Assembly (NCBI GenBank): GCA_910589415.1
Contig: OU342631.1
Coordinates: 19,964,001-20,028,000 of the forward strand
Origin: Malachius bipustulatus
Taxonomy: Eukaryota > Arthropoda > Insecta > Coleoptera > Melyridae
Reading direction: 5' to 3'
DNA: 64,000 nt
Part shown: positions 36,901 through 45,385 of the stretch, piece by piece
Position numbering within the stretch: position 1 is the stretch's first letter
Layout: every line of letters starts with the position of its first letter
The notes under the pieces: generated by a model
The model's database searches: none
Told to the model about the DNA's origin: nothing
Seen by the model: the letters and a program-made list of their open reading frames with translations, nothing else
Translations under genes and position numbers: made by a program

Positions 36901-39900
36901 CTTCTGTCACAACTGAGGAAAGTCTGGTTGATACCAGCAAACGTGATACCCATACAAATAGCAGCATCAACACCAGCAATGAGTCTCAATTCAGTTTGGA
37001 AACTTATAGTAAAAATGAAATATCCCTAAATGAAACAAACACTACTGATGATAAATTTCTGGCAATTCATAGCAGAGACGATGACGATAGTGAAAGTGAG
37101 GACGGAAATTTCCCTGACGATAAGAGTACAAAATTAACAGACGACAGAAATTGTAAAGGAACTGAAAAGAATGCTCAGATTTCATCAATCAGAATCAGTT
37201 CTGCTTTATTGAATGAAAACCGGCTCTTCAAACAACCTTGTCAACGAATCAACGAAAACAAGTCATTAACGTGCAATGCATTTAATAATAACTTCAATCT
37301 AGTACGATCAAATCAAGCAAATAAAGAAAATAACCCCCAACACTCTCCTAAAACAATCCAAGATAGGTGTGGTGAAAATAATATCATTAGTAACACTAAT
37401 AAGTGGAACTGTCGCGAATTTAAATCTATAAAGAAGGATCGAAAAGACTCGCAAAAAGTAATCGATAACTTTGACTTTTTATTTAATATGTTGAAAAAAA
37501 ATCAAGATCACAAACGTACTGATGATTCTTCTGTCAAAACTGAACATAGTCCGGTCGATACCAGCAAACTTGTTACTCATACAAGCAGCGACACCAACAT
37601 CAGCAATGATTCTCAGTTCAATAATTTTAAGGCTTATGGTAAAAATGAGATATCTCTAAATGAAATAAATACACCGGATAATTATTTAAAACTTCTGGCA
37701 ACTAATCGTAAGGACGATGGTGAAACCGAGGACGGAAATCTGTGTACCAAATTAAAGTCCGATAAGAACTGTAAAGGAACTGGGAAAAATGCGCAGAATT
37801 CAACAATAAGGATGGGTTTCTCTGGCTTGGAGGGTGAACGTGCTGATAATTTTTTTGTCACAACTAATCAAAATCTGGTAAACATTGACAAAACCGGTCC
37901 TGATACCAGTACCAACAATAATTTACAAAATAATTTGAAAGTTAAAGATAAAAAAATACCTCCGAATAAAACATACACTGTGGATGATTATTTAAACTTT
38001 CTCACAAATTGTAGTTTTGATGAAAGTAAAGCAGAGGAGAGAAATGAACAAAGCAATTTTAAATCTGATCGAAATCTGGTGGCTGTTAACAAAACAGGCC
38101 CTGACACCAAAACCAGGGTTGATGTTCAAAACAATTTGAAAGATAAAAGTGAAAAAATATCTCTGAATAAAATCCATACAGCGGATGATTATTTGAAATT
38201 TCTCTCAATTTATAACACTGATGAAGGTAAAACAGGGGAGAGAAATGAAAATAATAATATTCAATTTGACAATAAGTGTAGTAAATTGAGAGATGACAGG
38301 AACTGTAAGGGAAATGCAAAAAATTCTCAGAATTCATCAGTGAGAATCGGTTTTTCTGGTTTATTGAATGAAAACGAGCTTGTCAAGAAATCCGTGATTA
38401 CTACTAGAAAACAACCTGACGATTTTAGATATGTGCAAGAAGAACCCTCTGATTCTCTGTTTTATGATAAGATGGTAAGTTTATAAAAATCTTGTTTACT
38501 GGCTGTTATCATTTGTATCCCTTATTTATCTTTAAGGAGTATAAGAGTATAATGAATCCTGGTCGGGTCTGAAATGTTCCAACTTTCAGATATAAATTAT
38601 GTATTTTTTTATGCATTGCTTGAATTATGAATATTTTCACCATTTTGGAAATTGGCTTCCTGAGAGTTTTCATGGTTAGGGCATATATTAAAATAGTTTT
38701 GTCTACTGTAAAAATTTCAGTCCAATTCCTTTGAAAATATGCCCTTAAATGGATATAGAAATTTGGTAATACATAATTGAATGATATTACGGTACCTACC
38801 TACTTAAAACTGGGTGCTGGAAAAGGGATACCAATGATGGGGAGAATTTTTTAATTACTTAGCTATGAAATTATTTCTAAAGCATCCTTTTCTGTTCCAG
38901 TTTTACAAACCAATTCCTCAGAAACCTACTCTGAAATCAATTGACAACTTACAACAAATTGACAGTAGAACTGATGTTAAATCGACACAAGGTAATGAAA
39001 CATCTAAAACTATCGAAAAAACAAACTTCAGAAAGCTGAGGTGTACGGACTCAAGTGATGAAGAGTCCGCTAAAATAGCATTTAAGAATTTTATATGTAA
39101 AAAAAGAATTGGTATGAGCAGTGATTTGAGACAGATGCAGGGTCAGAGTGAAAATAAATCGAACAAAAATTTGGAATCAATGAGCAGTGAAAAAAAATAT
39201 GGTGGTAAGATCTACCTTTGATTACTTGCTTAAGAGGCTTTAGTTTATTTGTTTATCAATGCAGAAGTTCCAGTTTTTTTTTTTTAATGTTTTTCAATTA
39301 TTATTTATAATTTCCAGAATATTCAACTTCACAAGTTCCATATTTGCTTCAACTATAACATGGAGGTGTAATGGTCATAAAATTATTCTCTCACAATCGA
39401 CATAGTGAAAAGTTTAATCAGAATGAGTGACAGAGTAGATGATTGTGATATAATATGCCTGCTTATTGTATCCATCAAAGGGTCTCAAGATAAAATGTGT
39501 GAGTTTCCTAGATGCTATGTCAGCAGGCTGAAGTTGCATGTCGGTTACTGTTGATACCAATCCTACAAATTTGGGCTTAAAATTATTTTATGAACGATCT
39601 GTCATGTTGGCAGCATTTCACTCATTAATTTACAAATTAATTTATCGTTTGGTGTGTAGGTACTAGTTCAGTTTCATACTATCTATTTACCTGATAAATT
39701 GTATAAATGAAAGCATAATCTAGAAGTTTGGGCTGTCTAATCAGGTTCATTAAATTATCAGAGAAATTACACTTTTGATATGCTCGAGTGTGTGTTTTTT
39801 TATAGCGTCTTTTATTCCCCCGGCCACATTTGCGTTTGAACAGAACCTCCATTTTGGATTTTTTTTTGACATTTTGTTAATTCCGGAATTAAGCCCCTCA

Positions 39901-42900
39901 TTGCCACCTTTCTACCCTCACTAGTATCCAGATATTAAATTTGACTTTAAAAGTGTTTCAAGCGATTCTTTGTTTTGAAAAAAAGCCATCATTTTCTTCT
40001 CTGCAGTGAGGTATCTTTTATATTAATTTTTCATATTTTTAATTTCATTATTAACTTCCATGCAGTTGCATTCAATATGTTCTCCTTTTCAAGGATAAAT
40101 TTGGGTAAAGTTTGTATAACAAAGTTCAGAAATTTCAACCCCCTTATTCTCTCACTAGTCATAAAAACTGTTACTAGGTTCAATACTTTAGGCTGAAGCT
40201 GATATACTTGGTAAACTTGACCTGATATATGAATAAATAATGGGTTATCAAACTTTATTTTTACAGGACGAAATTTTAGTCAATATTCAATAATTAATCG
40301 GTGTACAGATTCTGGCTTGTCCTCACCCAGGAATAAATTCGGGATTCTAGATCGATTTAATTCTGGTCAGAGTAATATTGCAACACCCAGAAAAGATTCA
40401 AATATGGAAAATAATCCTGTAATTATTGATAACTCTGAAGATATGAATCTTACCTGTTGTATCTTTCTACCAGATCTGGAGAGTTCAAATTTTTTACCAC
40501 AGTCGAACAAGCCTCATGATGTTTATATGGAAATGGAAGATAACACTGATAATCAATCATTTGATTTCTTAAAAAAATCAAGAATTCATGACACAAATAA
40601 TATTTCTGATCCAAAATCTCATCCACCTTGTAGAAAGCCAAATTTAAATGAGCACGAGAAACCAGAAATGCTTGTCAATAAAGAAGTTTCCTTGTGTTTA
40701 AAACACAATGATTTTCTGCAGAAATTTCATGTAGAAGAATTTGAAGAGGATCGAATTTTTATTGCTGATATGGCTAAAGATAATAATCATGACATATCTG
40801 ATTTAGACTATAATATTGCTCATACAGAGGAACAGGATTCCAGTAAAATTGATTTTATTATTAGTTCCCAAGCAAAGAATACAGAACAATTCAGGGATAA
40901 TAAGTCTTGTAATTTATTATTTCCTCAACCAACAAGAAAAAGCCATCTGGACCAGGAGAGTGAAGCCGATGAAGAAATGTTCTCTCAATTATTTAACATG
41001 GACGATTTGAATGCGATTATTAATGATATTGACAAGTCGTTACGCCTTACCAGTACTTTGACCAGTAATAATTTATTTAAACTCAATACCTGTAGTAGTA
41101 GTGCTTGTAGTACTAGGTGCGATGCTGGTAAGATTATTAAACGATACAACAAAAAAAATGTCAAAATATTTAAAATTTTATACCAGAAACGTAAATATAA
41201 ACTGAAGAAAATGAAATCACGCATTAAGCAAAAAAGATGCTACAGAATGCTGGAAAAGTTATCTCAAGTCGAGAGCTCAAACCTTTATAATACCAGCGAA
41301 AATGAAACTGATTTGGACACGACGAGACCTTCCAGTTGTTTCACTGCTGAGACGAGATCAGAGCTGGCTTTATCGACCGGTTCTGCAGAAGGTTTATCCA
41401 GGCCGCAAAAGTCCTTGCGGCAGGGCGTCAATTTCGCTTCAAAGAATAAGTCTCTGCTCTATGACCCGACAGATGGTAATCTTCATCATAAAGCCGATAA
41501 ATATGAAGTCATTCGTAAGATAAGAGGAGTTTTTATGAAGGTTTACGAGGATATAAGTAGAAAGGTTCCACCAACTTTGGAGTTTCGTAGACACTCACTT
41601 GATAATTGCATATTTAAAGATAACAGGTGAGTTAGTCTCCTAATGAATAAGTGAATTTTTATTATTTCTATTTTCATTTGATCCTCATGCCGTAATTTAG
41701 TCATTTTATGCCCACTGGCAAATTTCTGAGGCTTATCCTTTCATTTCTAATCCACTCTGATGGGTAGATGAAAAATTCTGCAGCACCCTGAGTTTCACCC
41801 TCCCCCCCCTTATCTCTAAAAATTTCTTTCTCATGTCTTACCGCTTGTTTTATAGAAAGTAGAAAGAAACCGCTTGTTACAGTCTGGTGAATGAATGGAA
41901 AAATCATTCAGTTTCATCACCATGTTGCCCAAAAATTTCTCTTATCTTAAAATAATTTTTAGTCCACTCTGAGAAAATAATTATAATATTAAATAGATTA
42001 GGAATTCTGCAGCCTGTAGCAGTGTAAACTTTGTCCATACACTTACCAAATCATTTTAAACTCTCACTTTAACAATCTGCAAGCAATCTGCAGTTCCTAC
42101 CCTGAAGCTTCATCTTCCTCGATCTCCGAAAATTTCTCATGTCAATCTCGGAACATTAATTTCAACTGTATTTTCTATTATGTAGACTGCAACTGAAACC
42201 TGAAATGAAAAGCAAAATGTCACAAATGAGACCCAAACGACTTTACTTGGTCTTGTATTTATTAAAACGAATATTCGATCTTTTGAAAAACGATAAGATC
42301 ATCACTAAACGGTGAGCAAAAACTTCTTCTGTAACTACCCCAATTTTCTGATCATTCTTACATTTTTCAGAGAGCTCTATTACGAAATCAAAACCATTAT
42401 TAAACAATCATGTCTGGTGTATGGTACGCTAAACATGGTTACTTCTCTATTGGATGTTGGACCTTGGTCTTTGAATATTTGTTGCCAGAAAGGTCTCGTT
42501 TCCGGTGACTTGAGGATTTATTTCTCTTCGGGTGATGTGTTGGATTGCAAAACAAGAGGTTAGAGTTACTTCTTTCTTATACTTTTTTTTTTAATCAAGA
42601 GTTTTGAACAAAGCGCCTGTATAAACTAATTTTTATAATGGTGTTTGTGTGATTCAGGTGTTCTCATTCCACAAGATTTGAGTGAAATTGAGCAAATACG
42701 TTCGAATGCCTATTTTATTCTAGTCGTGGAAAAAGAGGCGATTTTCAACAAACTATTGCAGGACGATCTACCAAACAAGTTGACCAGGCCTTTTATTATG
42801 ATCACTGTAAGTAATCATCAGGAATTGATTTTAAAAATACTTACAAATGTTATTTCAGGGGAAAGGATTTCCTGATTTAGGGACGCAGATATTTTTGAGA

Positions 42901-43366
42901 AAATTATGGATGATCTTGTCGATTCCAGTTTTTATTTTAGTTGACGGAGATCCCCACGGGATTAATATCATGTTGACCTATCGATATGGATCTATGGTGA
43001 GTTAAATTGGGCTCTGCTAGTGTTCAAGATTAAAATGAGGTTTATTATTTATTGTTATTTTTTTTGCAGAATAATGCTCATATTTCTCAGCATCTTGCTG
43101 TACCAAAAGCGCAGTGGCTTGGTATTTTACCCTCAGAAATGGCTAGTTTGGCTGAAGAAACGGAGGAGCTCACCGACAGGGAAAGAAAACTGATTAAAAA
43201 ACTTCTAATATCGCCTTACATTGATGGTAATAAAAAAATTGCTGAGGAATTGAAAATATTATTAAAAAGGGGGGTTAAAGTGGGAATTGAGGGTCTCATC
43301 AAGAACGAGTCATTTCTAAGCAATAACTACTTACCTACTAAGTTTTTTAATCAGCATTATATCTGA
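27646..43366 (+). CDS. SPO11: SPO11-like meiotic topoisomerase with giant N-terminal extension (ten exons)
   Basis: SPO11 makes the programmed double-strand breaks that start meiotic recombination, by a tyrosine attack like topoisomerase VI subunit A. The predicted exons are 27646-27966, 29207-29372, 36580-38474, 38901-39204, 40267-41626, 42186-42311, 42371-42558, 42658-42806, 42859-42996 and 43070-43366. All have GT/AG borders, phases agree throughout, and the sum is 4,944 nt (1,647 residues). The core begins near residue 1308 and shows RELYY (catalytic Tyr about 1395), QKGLVSGDL, VVEKEA (Glu 1478), GKGFPDLGTQ, LVDGDPHGINIM (Asp 1532 and 1534) and YRYGSM. The first 1,300 residues are Asn/Ser/Lys/Asp-rich without a known domain. 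Family members are usually 330-400 residues. The extension is fused in frame within exon 5; whether exons 1-4 always join it needs transcripts. Transposons fill introns 1 and 2. Confidence 0.8.
28097..28195 (+). CDS. Candidate cassette exon of SPO11
   Basis: A 99-base frame lies between ACTCAG and GTAAAG, in phase 0 with both exon 1 and exon 2. It would add 33 residues including VTRERVVEPQQRRTGPIKSP. The pyrimidine tract before the acceptor is poor, so it may be skipped or not an exon. Confidence 0.3.
28561..29100. repeat. Diverged palindromic element in SPO11 intron 1
   Basis: GGGTAAAG, ATATCGCGGCGGTTTTACCC and CCCTCTCCACTCTCTCTGC at the left are mirrored at 28960-29100 by GAGCAGAGAGAATGGAGGGG, GGGGTAAAACCATCGCGATA and CTTTACCT. 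A nearly perfect hairpin (28768-28857) sits at the apex. Confidence 0.6.
28768..28857. repeat. Near-perfect hairpin, 34-bp arms
   Basis: TAAGTCAGGTCTTTGGTCAG continuing to GGTAGGTTTTTTT is mirrored by AAAAAAACCCTACCCTGACC continuing to AAAGACCTGACTTA. About 27 bp pair without mismatch and a T/A tract follows; the loop is about 22 bases. The arms are much better conserved than the element around them. Confidence 0.85.
29207..29372 (+). CDS. SPO11: SPO11 exon 2
   Basis: Acceptor CGCAACAG, donor AAAA|GTAAGA. It encodes 55 residues, basic (FTRTRIIQGSIKNPGLRRN), and ends with one base of a split Arg codon that exon 3 completes in the right phase. Confidence 0.6.
30071..30748 (+). pseudogene. SWIM zinc-finger protein of a repeated insect family, frameshifted
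   Basis: From the ATG at 30071 the frame reads DIVSYLVLSHTVFIQKKTKA then YKSLSGYK, typical of a multi-copy insect protein that usually continues into a SWIM finger and often a YqaJ-like nuclease. A stop at 30296 and a possible intron (about 30313-30401) follow. Then VKHSQRMNKP is seen, and after a frameshift near 30447 the SWIM finger HCTCMAGLSEVCSHVAALLF (C-x-C-x7-C-x-H), running open to 30748. No YqaJ motifs follow, so the gene is truncated as well as frameshifted. SWIM fingers bind DNA or protein; the native role in the element is unknown. Confidence 0.65.
31510..32042 (-). pseudogene. THAP-domain protein remnant, frameshifted
   Basis: From the ATG at 32040-32042 on the minus strand the frame reads MPTACCCVVIKYGIRED and NFYKIS, the Cys-led start of a THAP zinc finger. 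After a frameshift comes RRVKWLQAIRRSDSSETT, the family's basic helix. Past a possible intron with acceptor TTTTAG near 31660, GKPSALVDEN and, after another shift, NDPDRFPSLAMGYNNSD resemble the SGKPxxLxDxxxPDWxPSLxLGY ending seen in insect THAP proteins. THAP domains bind DNA and occur in P-element-type transposases. At least two frameshifts and a stop make it non-functional. Confidence 0.6.
31751..31772 (+). repeat. TAGG microsatellite
   Basis: Five tandem TAGG units followed by TAC. Short runs of the same motif are scattered over the window. Confidence 0.8.
32450..32575 (+). repeat. Inverted-repeat partner of 36375-36530
   Basis: GAATCCTTACGGAGATTGGC, TTGGGAATCGGTAGCACTCG and TTCGAGATATTCACCTGT match the reverse complement of 36375-36530 with scattered differences. 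The two copies enclose about 3.8 kb that includes the palindromic element and the reverse transcriptase fragment. They may be one element's ends or two copies in opposite orientation. Confidence 0.55.
33110..33834. mobile_element. Palindromic deletion derivative of a mariner-type transposon
   Basis: TATACAGGGTGTTGATTTTC at the left is mirrored by GAAAATCAACGGCGTATA at the right, and the arms pair for about 250 bp (GCCATAGGGGATTAGCATTG against AATGCTAATCCCCTATGGC; AGCATGCCTTGCCTAAACAA against TTGTTTAGGCAAGGCATGCT). A short transposase N-terminal frame lies near the centre. Confidence 0.75.
33440..33577 (+). pseudogene. Transposase N-terminal fragment
   Basis: From the ATG at 33440 the frame reads MGYTNQERVFMVKTYYSVAS and then YRRVRDLF, resembling the helix-turn-helix head of mariner-type transposases whose proteins begin with a (Y/F)(T/S)NEE(K/R)VFMVxxY-like motif. 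After about 33 residues it runs into the right inverted repeat and stops. The catalytic domain is absent. Confidence 0.45.
33877..33957. repeat. Simple repeat GATATTT / AATATT
   Basis: TGATATT units alternate with GATCTGATATT, then AATATT repeats, over about 80 bases. Confidence 0.8.
34278..35628 (+). pseudogene. Non-LTR retrotransposon reverse transcriptase, 5'-truncated and frameshifted
   Basis: The reverse transcriptase copies a LINE's RNA at a nicked target. The motifs appear in order: NYRPIALLSNFAKLYE, QHGFVTGRSTL, VLYMDLSKAFDRIDHA (motif A Asp), GVLQGSNPGPLLFLLYINDL (usually GVPQGSxLGPLLF) and LLFADDLKIY (motif C). Frameshifts near 35060 and 35300 move the rest into two other frames (SLNLSKCRVISFTR; LVRSKFDYCS). 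The endonuclease domain and the 5' half are missing. The order fits the Jockey/CR1-like group, but the clade cannot be fixed by eye. The frame ends at 35628; the element's 3' end is not clear. It lies in SPO11 intron 2, same strand as the gene. Confidence 0.85.
36375..36530 (-). repeat. Inverted-repeat partner of 32450-32575
   Basis: Reverse-complement partner: ATATCTCGAGAAAACGAATT, ACTACCGATTCCCAAGATAA and GGAAGCCAATCTCCATAAGG. It ends about 50 bases before the SPO11 exon 3 acceptor. Confidence 0.55.
36580..38474 (+). CDS. SPO11: SPO11 exon 3, internally repeated low-complexity region
   Basis: Acceptor TTTTTTTTAG, donor ATG|GTAAGT, phases 1 in and 0 out. It encodes about 632 residues made of imperfect repeats of roughly 200 residues: NFNFLFDMLRKNHKSTDDSS in unit 1 against NFDFLFNMLKKNQDHKRTDD in unit 2; KTIQDRCG, YSKNEISLNE/YGKNEISLNE and DRNCKGTEKNAQ/DKNCKGTGKNAQ recur in order. 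Two shorter later units share DKTGPDTS/NKTGPDTK and VDDYLNFL/ADDYLKFL. No stop interrupts the whole exon, which argues for selection on the frame. There is no known domain; it is probably disordered. Confidence 0.7.
38901..39204 (+). CDS. SPO11: SPO11 exon 4
   Basis: Acceptor TTCTGTTCCAG, donor GGTG|GTAAGA. It encodes about 101 residues, charged (TDSSDEESAKIAFKNFICKK), without a known domain. Phase 0 in, 1 out, fitting exon 5. Confidence 0.6.
40267..41626 (+). CDS. SPO11: SPO11 exon 5, end of the extension and start of the core
   Basis: Acceptor TTTTTACAG, donor AACAG|GTGAGT. It encodes about 453 residues: Asn/Asp-rich sequence, a strongly basic stretch (YQKRKYKLKKMKSRIKQKRC), then YEVIRKIRGVFMKVYEDISR, which aligns with the N-terminal helix of the SPO11 core. 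Because extension and core share one uninterrupted exon, the fusion is not an artefact of exon joining. Confidence 0.8.
42186..42311 (+). CDS. SPO11: SPO11 exon 6
   Basis: Acceptor TTATGTAG, donor AAACG|GTGAGC. It encodes RLYLVLYLLKRIFDLLKNDK, the winged-helix segment just before the catalytic tyrosine. Confidence 0.85.
42371..42558 (+). CDS. SPO11: SPO11 exon 7, catalytic tyrosine
   Basis: It begins with the last base of Arg, then ELYYEIK. The second Tyr matches the family catalytic residue (human and mouse RDIYY, yeast RDIFY). Further on, SLNICCQKGLVSGDL matches the conserved KGL-x-x-G segment. Donor AAGAG|GTTAGA. Confidence 0.9.
42658..42806 (+). CDS. SPO11: SPO11 exon 8, first metal-binding Glu
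   Basis: Acceptor GTGATTCAG. It contains IPQDLSEIEQIRSNAYFILV then VEKEA, the start of the TOPRIM fold whose Glu binds magnesium, and ends PFIMIT. Confidence 0.9.
42859..42996 (+). CDS. SPO11: SPO11 exon 9, TOPRIM Asp motif
   Basis: Acceptor TTATTTCAG, donor ATG|GTGAGT. It holds GKGFPDLGTQIFLRKLW and ILVDGDPHGINIM. The family normally has Thr-Arg where this has Thr-Gln, and DADPHG where this has DGDPHG. Confidence 0.9.
43070..43366 (+). CDS. SPO11: SPO11 exon 10 and stop
   Basis: Acceptor TTTTTTGCAG. It encodes 98 residues: HLAVPKAQWLGILPSEM matches the family's LxVPxxxWLGLLPSD, then LTDRERKLIKKLL and the C-terminal helices. The TGA stop ends at 43366. Confidence 0.9.
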   Translation, partial: NNAHISQHLAVPKAQWLGILPSEMASLAEETEELTDRERKLIKKLLISPYIDGNKKIAEELKILLKRGVKVGIEGLIKNESFLSNNYLPTKFFNQHYI

Positions 43367-43809
43367 TCTGAGTAGGTATTTGTTTTGATTTGTGTTATAG
43401 AGTCCTAGTTATTATATTTTGTATGTTCACTTGTCTTTCTTTGAATATACCTAAACATTTTCCTCCAGGCAACGTCCTTTCAAAATATTACTCGTGAACC
43501 ATCTAGTTATTCCTAATGTACCGGGTGTCCCAACAATAGTGTCCATCCCCCAAAATAATAGAGCTTAATTTTAAAGATAAAAATTGAAACTTTGAGGATT
43601 TGTGTACTTGATATACGACCACCAAATGGCATAATCAGTTTCATTAAAAAAAAATTAGTTCGGGCGCATGCAATAAAAAACTGTAATATGGTGGTAAATT
43701 GTCGAAAAAAAATCGTTTTTTTTCAATACATACATAAAAATCGATTAATAAAATCAAAATCACTTGAAAGAAATGTGAAAAAACTAATTATAAGGCTTTA
43801 ATTAAATAA

Positions 43810-44456
43810 TAGTTATTTATTATACAAGAGAAAAAAGTGATAGATTTTAGCTCGAGATGTGATTTCGTCCCCGACGCGTTTAGCGGAGGGGACAAACACA
43901 TCGAGAGCTAAAATCGCACTTTTTTCTCGTGTGTAATATACAATTTTTTTCTGCGAGAAGAAATATCAGTGTTAGAATGTCGAAAAACGTGGTTAGATAA
44001 CTGAAAATTATGTCGGAAAAATGATTTATGTTAAACTTGGATTTTCAAACTGTCTTTTATCGTAATTGACGTTGCCTGGGTAACGAAACGATTTAATTAT
44101 TACATAAACGTCATATTAATGTAATTAAAATTGAAGACAGTTTTGCAAAGATTCTTGTTAGTTTTCGATGAGTGAATTTAATAATATGGGTAGTGATTAT
44201 TATGAAAATTCCCTTAATAATTGCCATTTGGATAATAAGGTAACTTTCCTTTACGTATATTTGATATAAATTTAATGATATCTGAGTGTTAATAGTAGCT
44301 ATACCTAAGCCGCCATTTCGGGGAAATAAGTAGGTACTCATTTATTTCCCTGCTAATTCATTTATTTCCCCGGTAAGATGCAGCTCATATAATGAGGCAT
44401 TTTTCTACCTGTCAACGGAGAAAAAAGGTCAAACTTATAGCCCGTCGCAGAAAAAA
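43810..44456 (+). repeat. Tandem unit, copy A (647 bp)
   Basis: Starts TAGTTATTTATTATACAAGA and ends GCCCGTCGCAGAAAAAA. It contains a hairpin (43817-43935: GAAAAAAGTGATAGATTTTA against TAAAATCGCACTTTTTTC, with GTCCCCGACGC near the apex) and a small frame, MSEFNNMGSDYYENSLNN, followed by AAG|GTAACT. Confidence 0.75.
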
Positions 44457-45041
44457 TAGTTATTTATTATACAAAAGAAAAAAGTGATAGATTTTATCGA
44501 GAGCTAACATCGCAATTTTTTCTTGTATGTAATATACAATTTTTTTCTGCGAGAAGAAATATCAGTGTTAGAATGTCTAAAAACGTAGTTTTTCTGAAGA
44601 TAACTGAAAATTATGTCGGAAAAATGATTTATGTTAAACTTGGATTTTCAAACTGTCTTTTATCGTAATCGACGTAGCCTGGTAATGAAACGATTTAATT
44701 CGATAAACGTCATAATTTAATTAAAATTTTAGATAGTTTTGCAAAGATTCTTGTAAGGTCTCAATGAGTGAATTTATTAACATGGATAGTGATTGTTATG
44801 AAAATTCCCTTAATAATTGGCATTTGGATAATAAGGTAACTTTCCTTTATTGATATAAATTTAATGATATCTAAGTGTTAATAGTAGCTATACCTAAGCC
44901 GCCATTTCGGGGAAATAAGTACTCATTTATTTCCCTGCTAACTAATTTTTTTCCCCAATAAGATGCAGCTCATATAATGAGGCATTTTTCTACCTGTCAA
45001 CAGGGAAAGAAGGTCAAACTTTTAGCCCGTCGCAGAAAAAA
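44457..45041 (+). repeat. Tandem unit, copy B (about 585 bp)
   Basis: A direct repeat of copy A from TAGTTATTTATTATACAAAA to CCCGTCGCAGAAAAAA. It lacks most of the hairpin apex (about 50 bases). The small frame is kept with changes (MSEFINMDSDCYENSLNN). Confidence 0.75.
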
Positions 45042-45385
45042 TATAATTATTATAGCAATGACAGGTAGAAAACTGATTTATGATGTGCAATACGGTGATC
45101 AATATATCTGAAAACGGTAGGTGCAATAAAGTTTAATGACAAAGTGAATAAGGACCAAATAAATAGATGGACGGCTCTTGCTGGGCTAGCCGGCACACTG
45201 AACATGCACTGGACAGTGTCGTATTATGGAGTCATGAAAAAGGTGATTATTAAAAAGCTATTAAATTTTTTTTTTAATGTAACTAATTATGCCATTCCGT
45301 GGTCCTATATCAAGTACACAAATCCTCAAAGTTTCAATTTTTTATCTTTAAAATTAAGCTCTATTTAGGGGGTGGACTTTTATTT

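Larger units (their letters stand above)
43498..45385. mobile_element. Inverted-repeat element with duplicated internal unit
   Basis: The left arm (43538-43640: GAGCTTAATTTTAAAGATAA, TTTGAGGATTTGTGTACTTG) is mirrored at 45288-45370 (CAAGTACACAAATCCTCAAA, TTATCTTTAAAATTAAGCTC). The outer left end reads CCGGGTGTCCCAAC; the right end stops near GGGGGTGGAC, so it is incomplete. Inside are two copies of a 0.6-kb unit and a short open stretch near 45100-45245 (NRWTALAGLAGTLNMHWTVS) that I do not recognise. Confidence 0.55.

Noticed and set aside
39316..39360. Extra SPO11 exon after TTTCCAG at 39316
   Set aside because: In the phase required after exon 4 it meets a stop after about 13 codons; the acceptor at 40266 fits phase and stays open.
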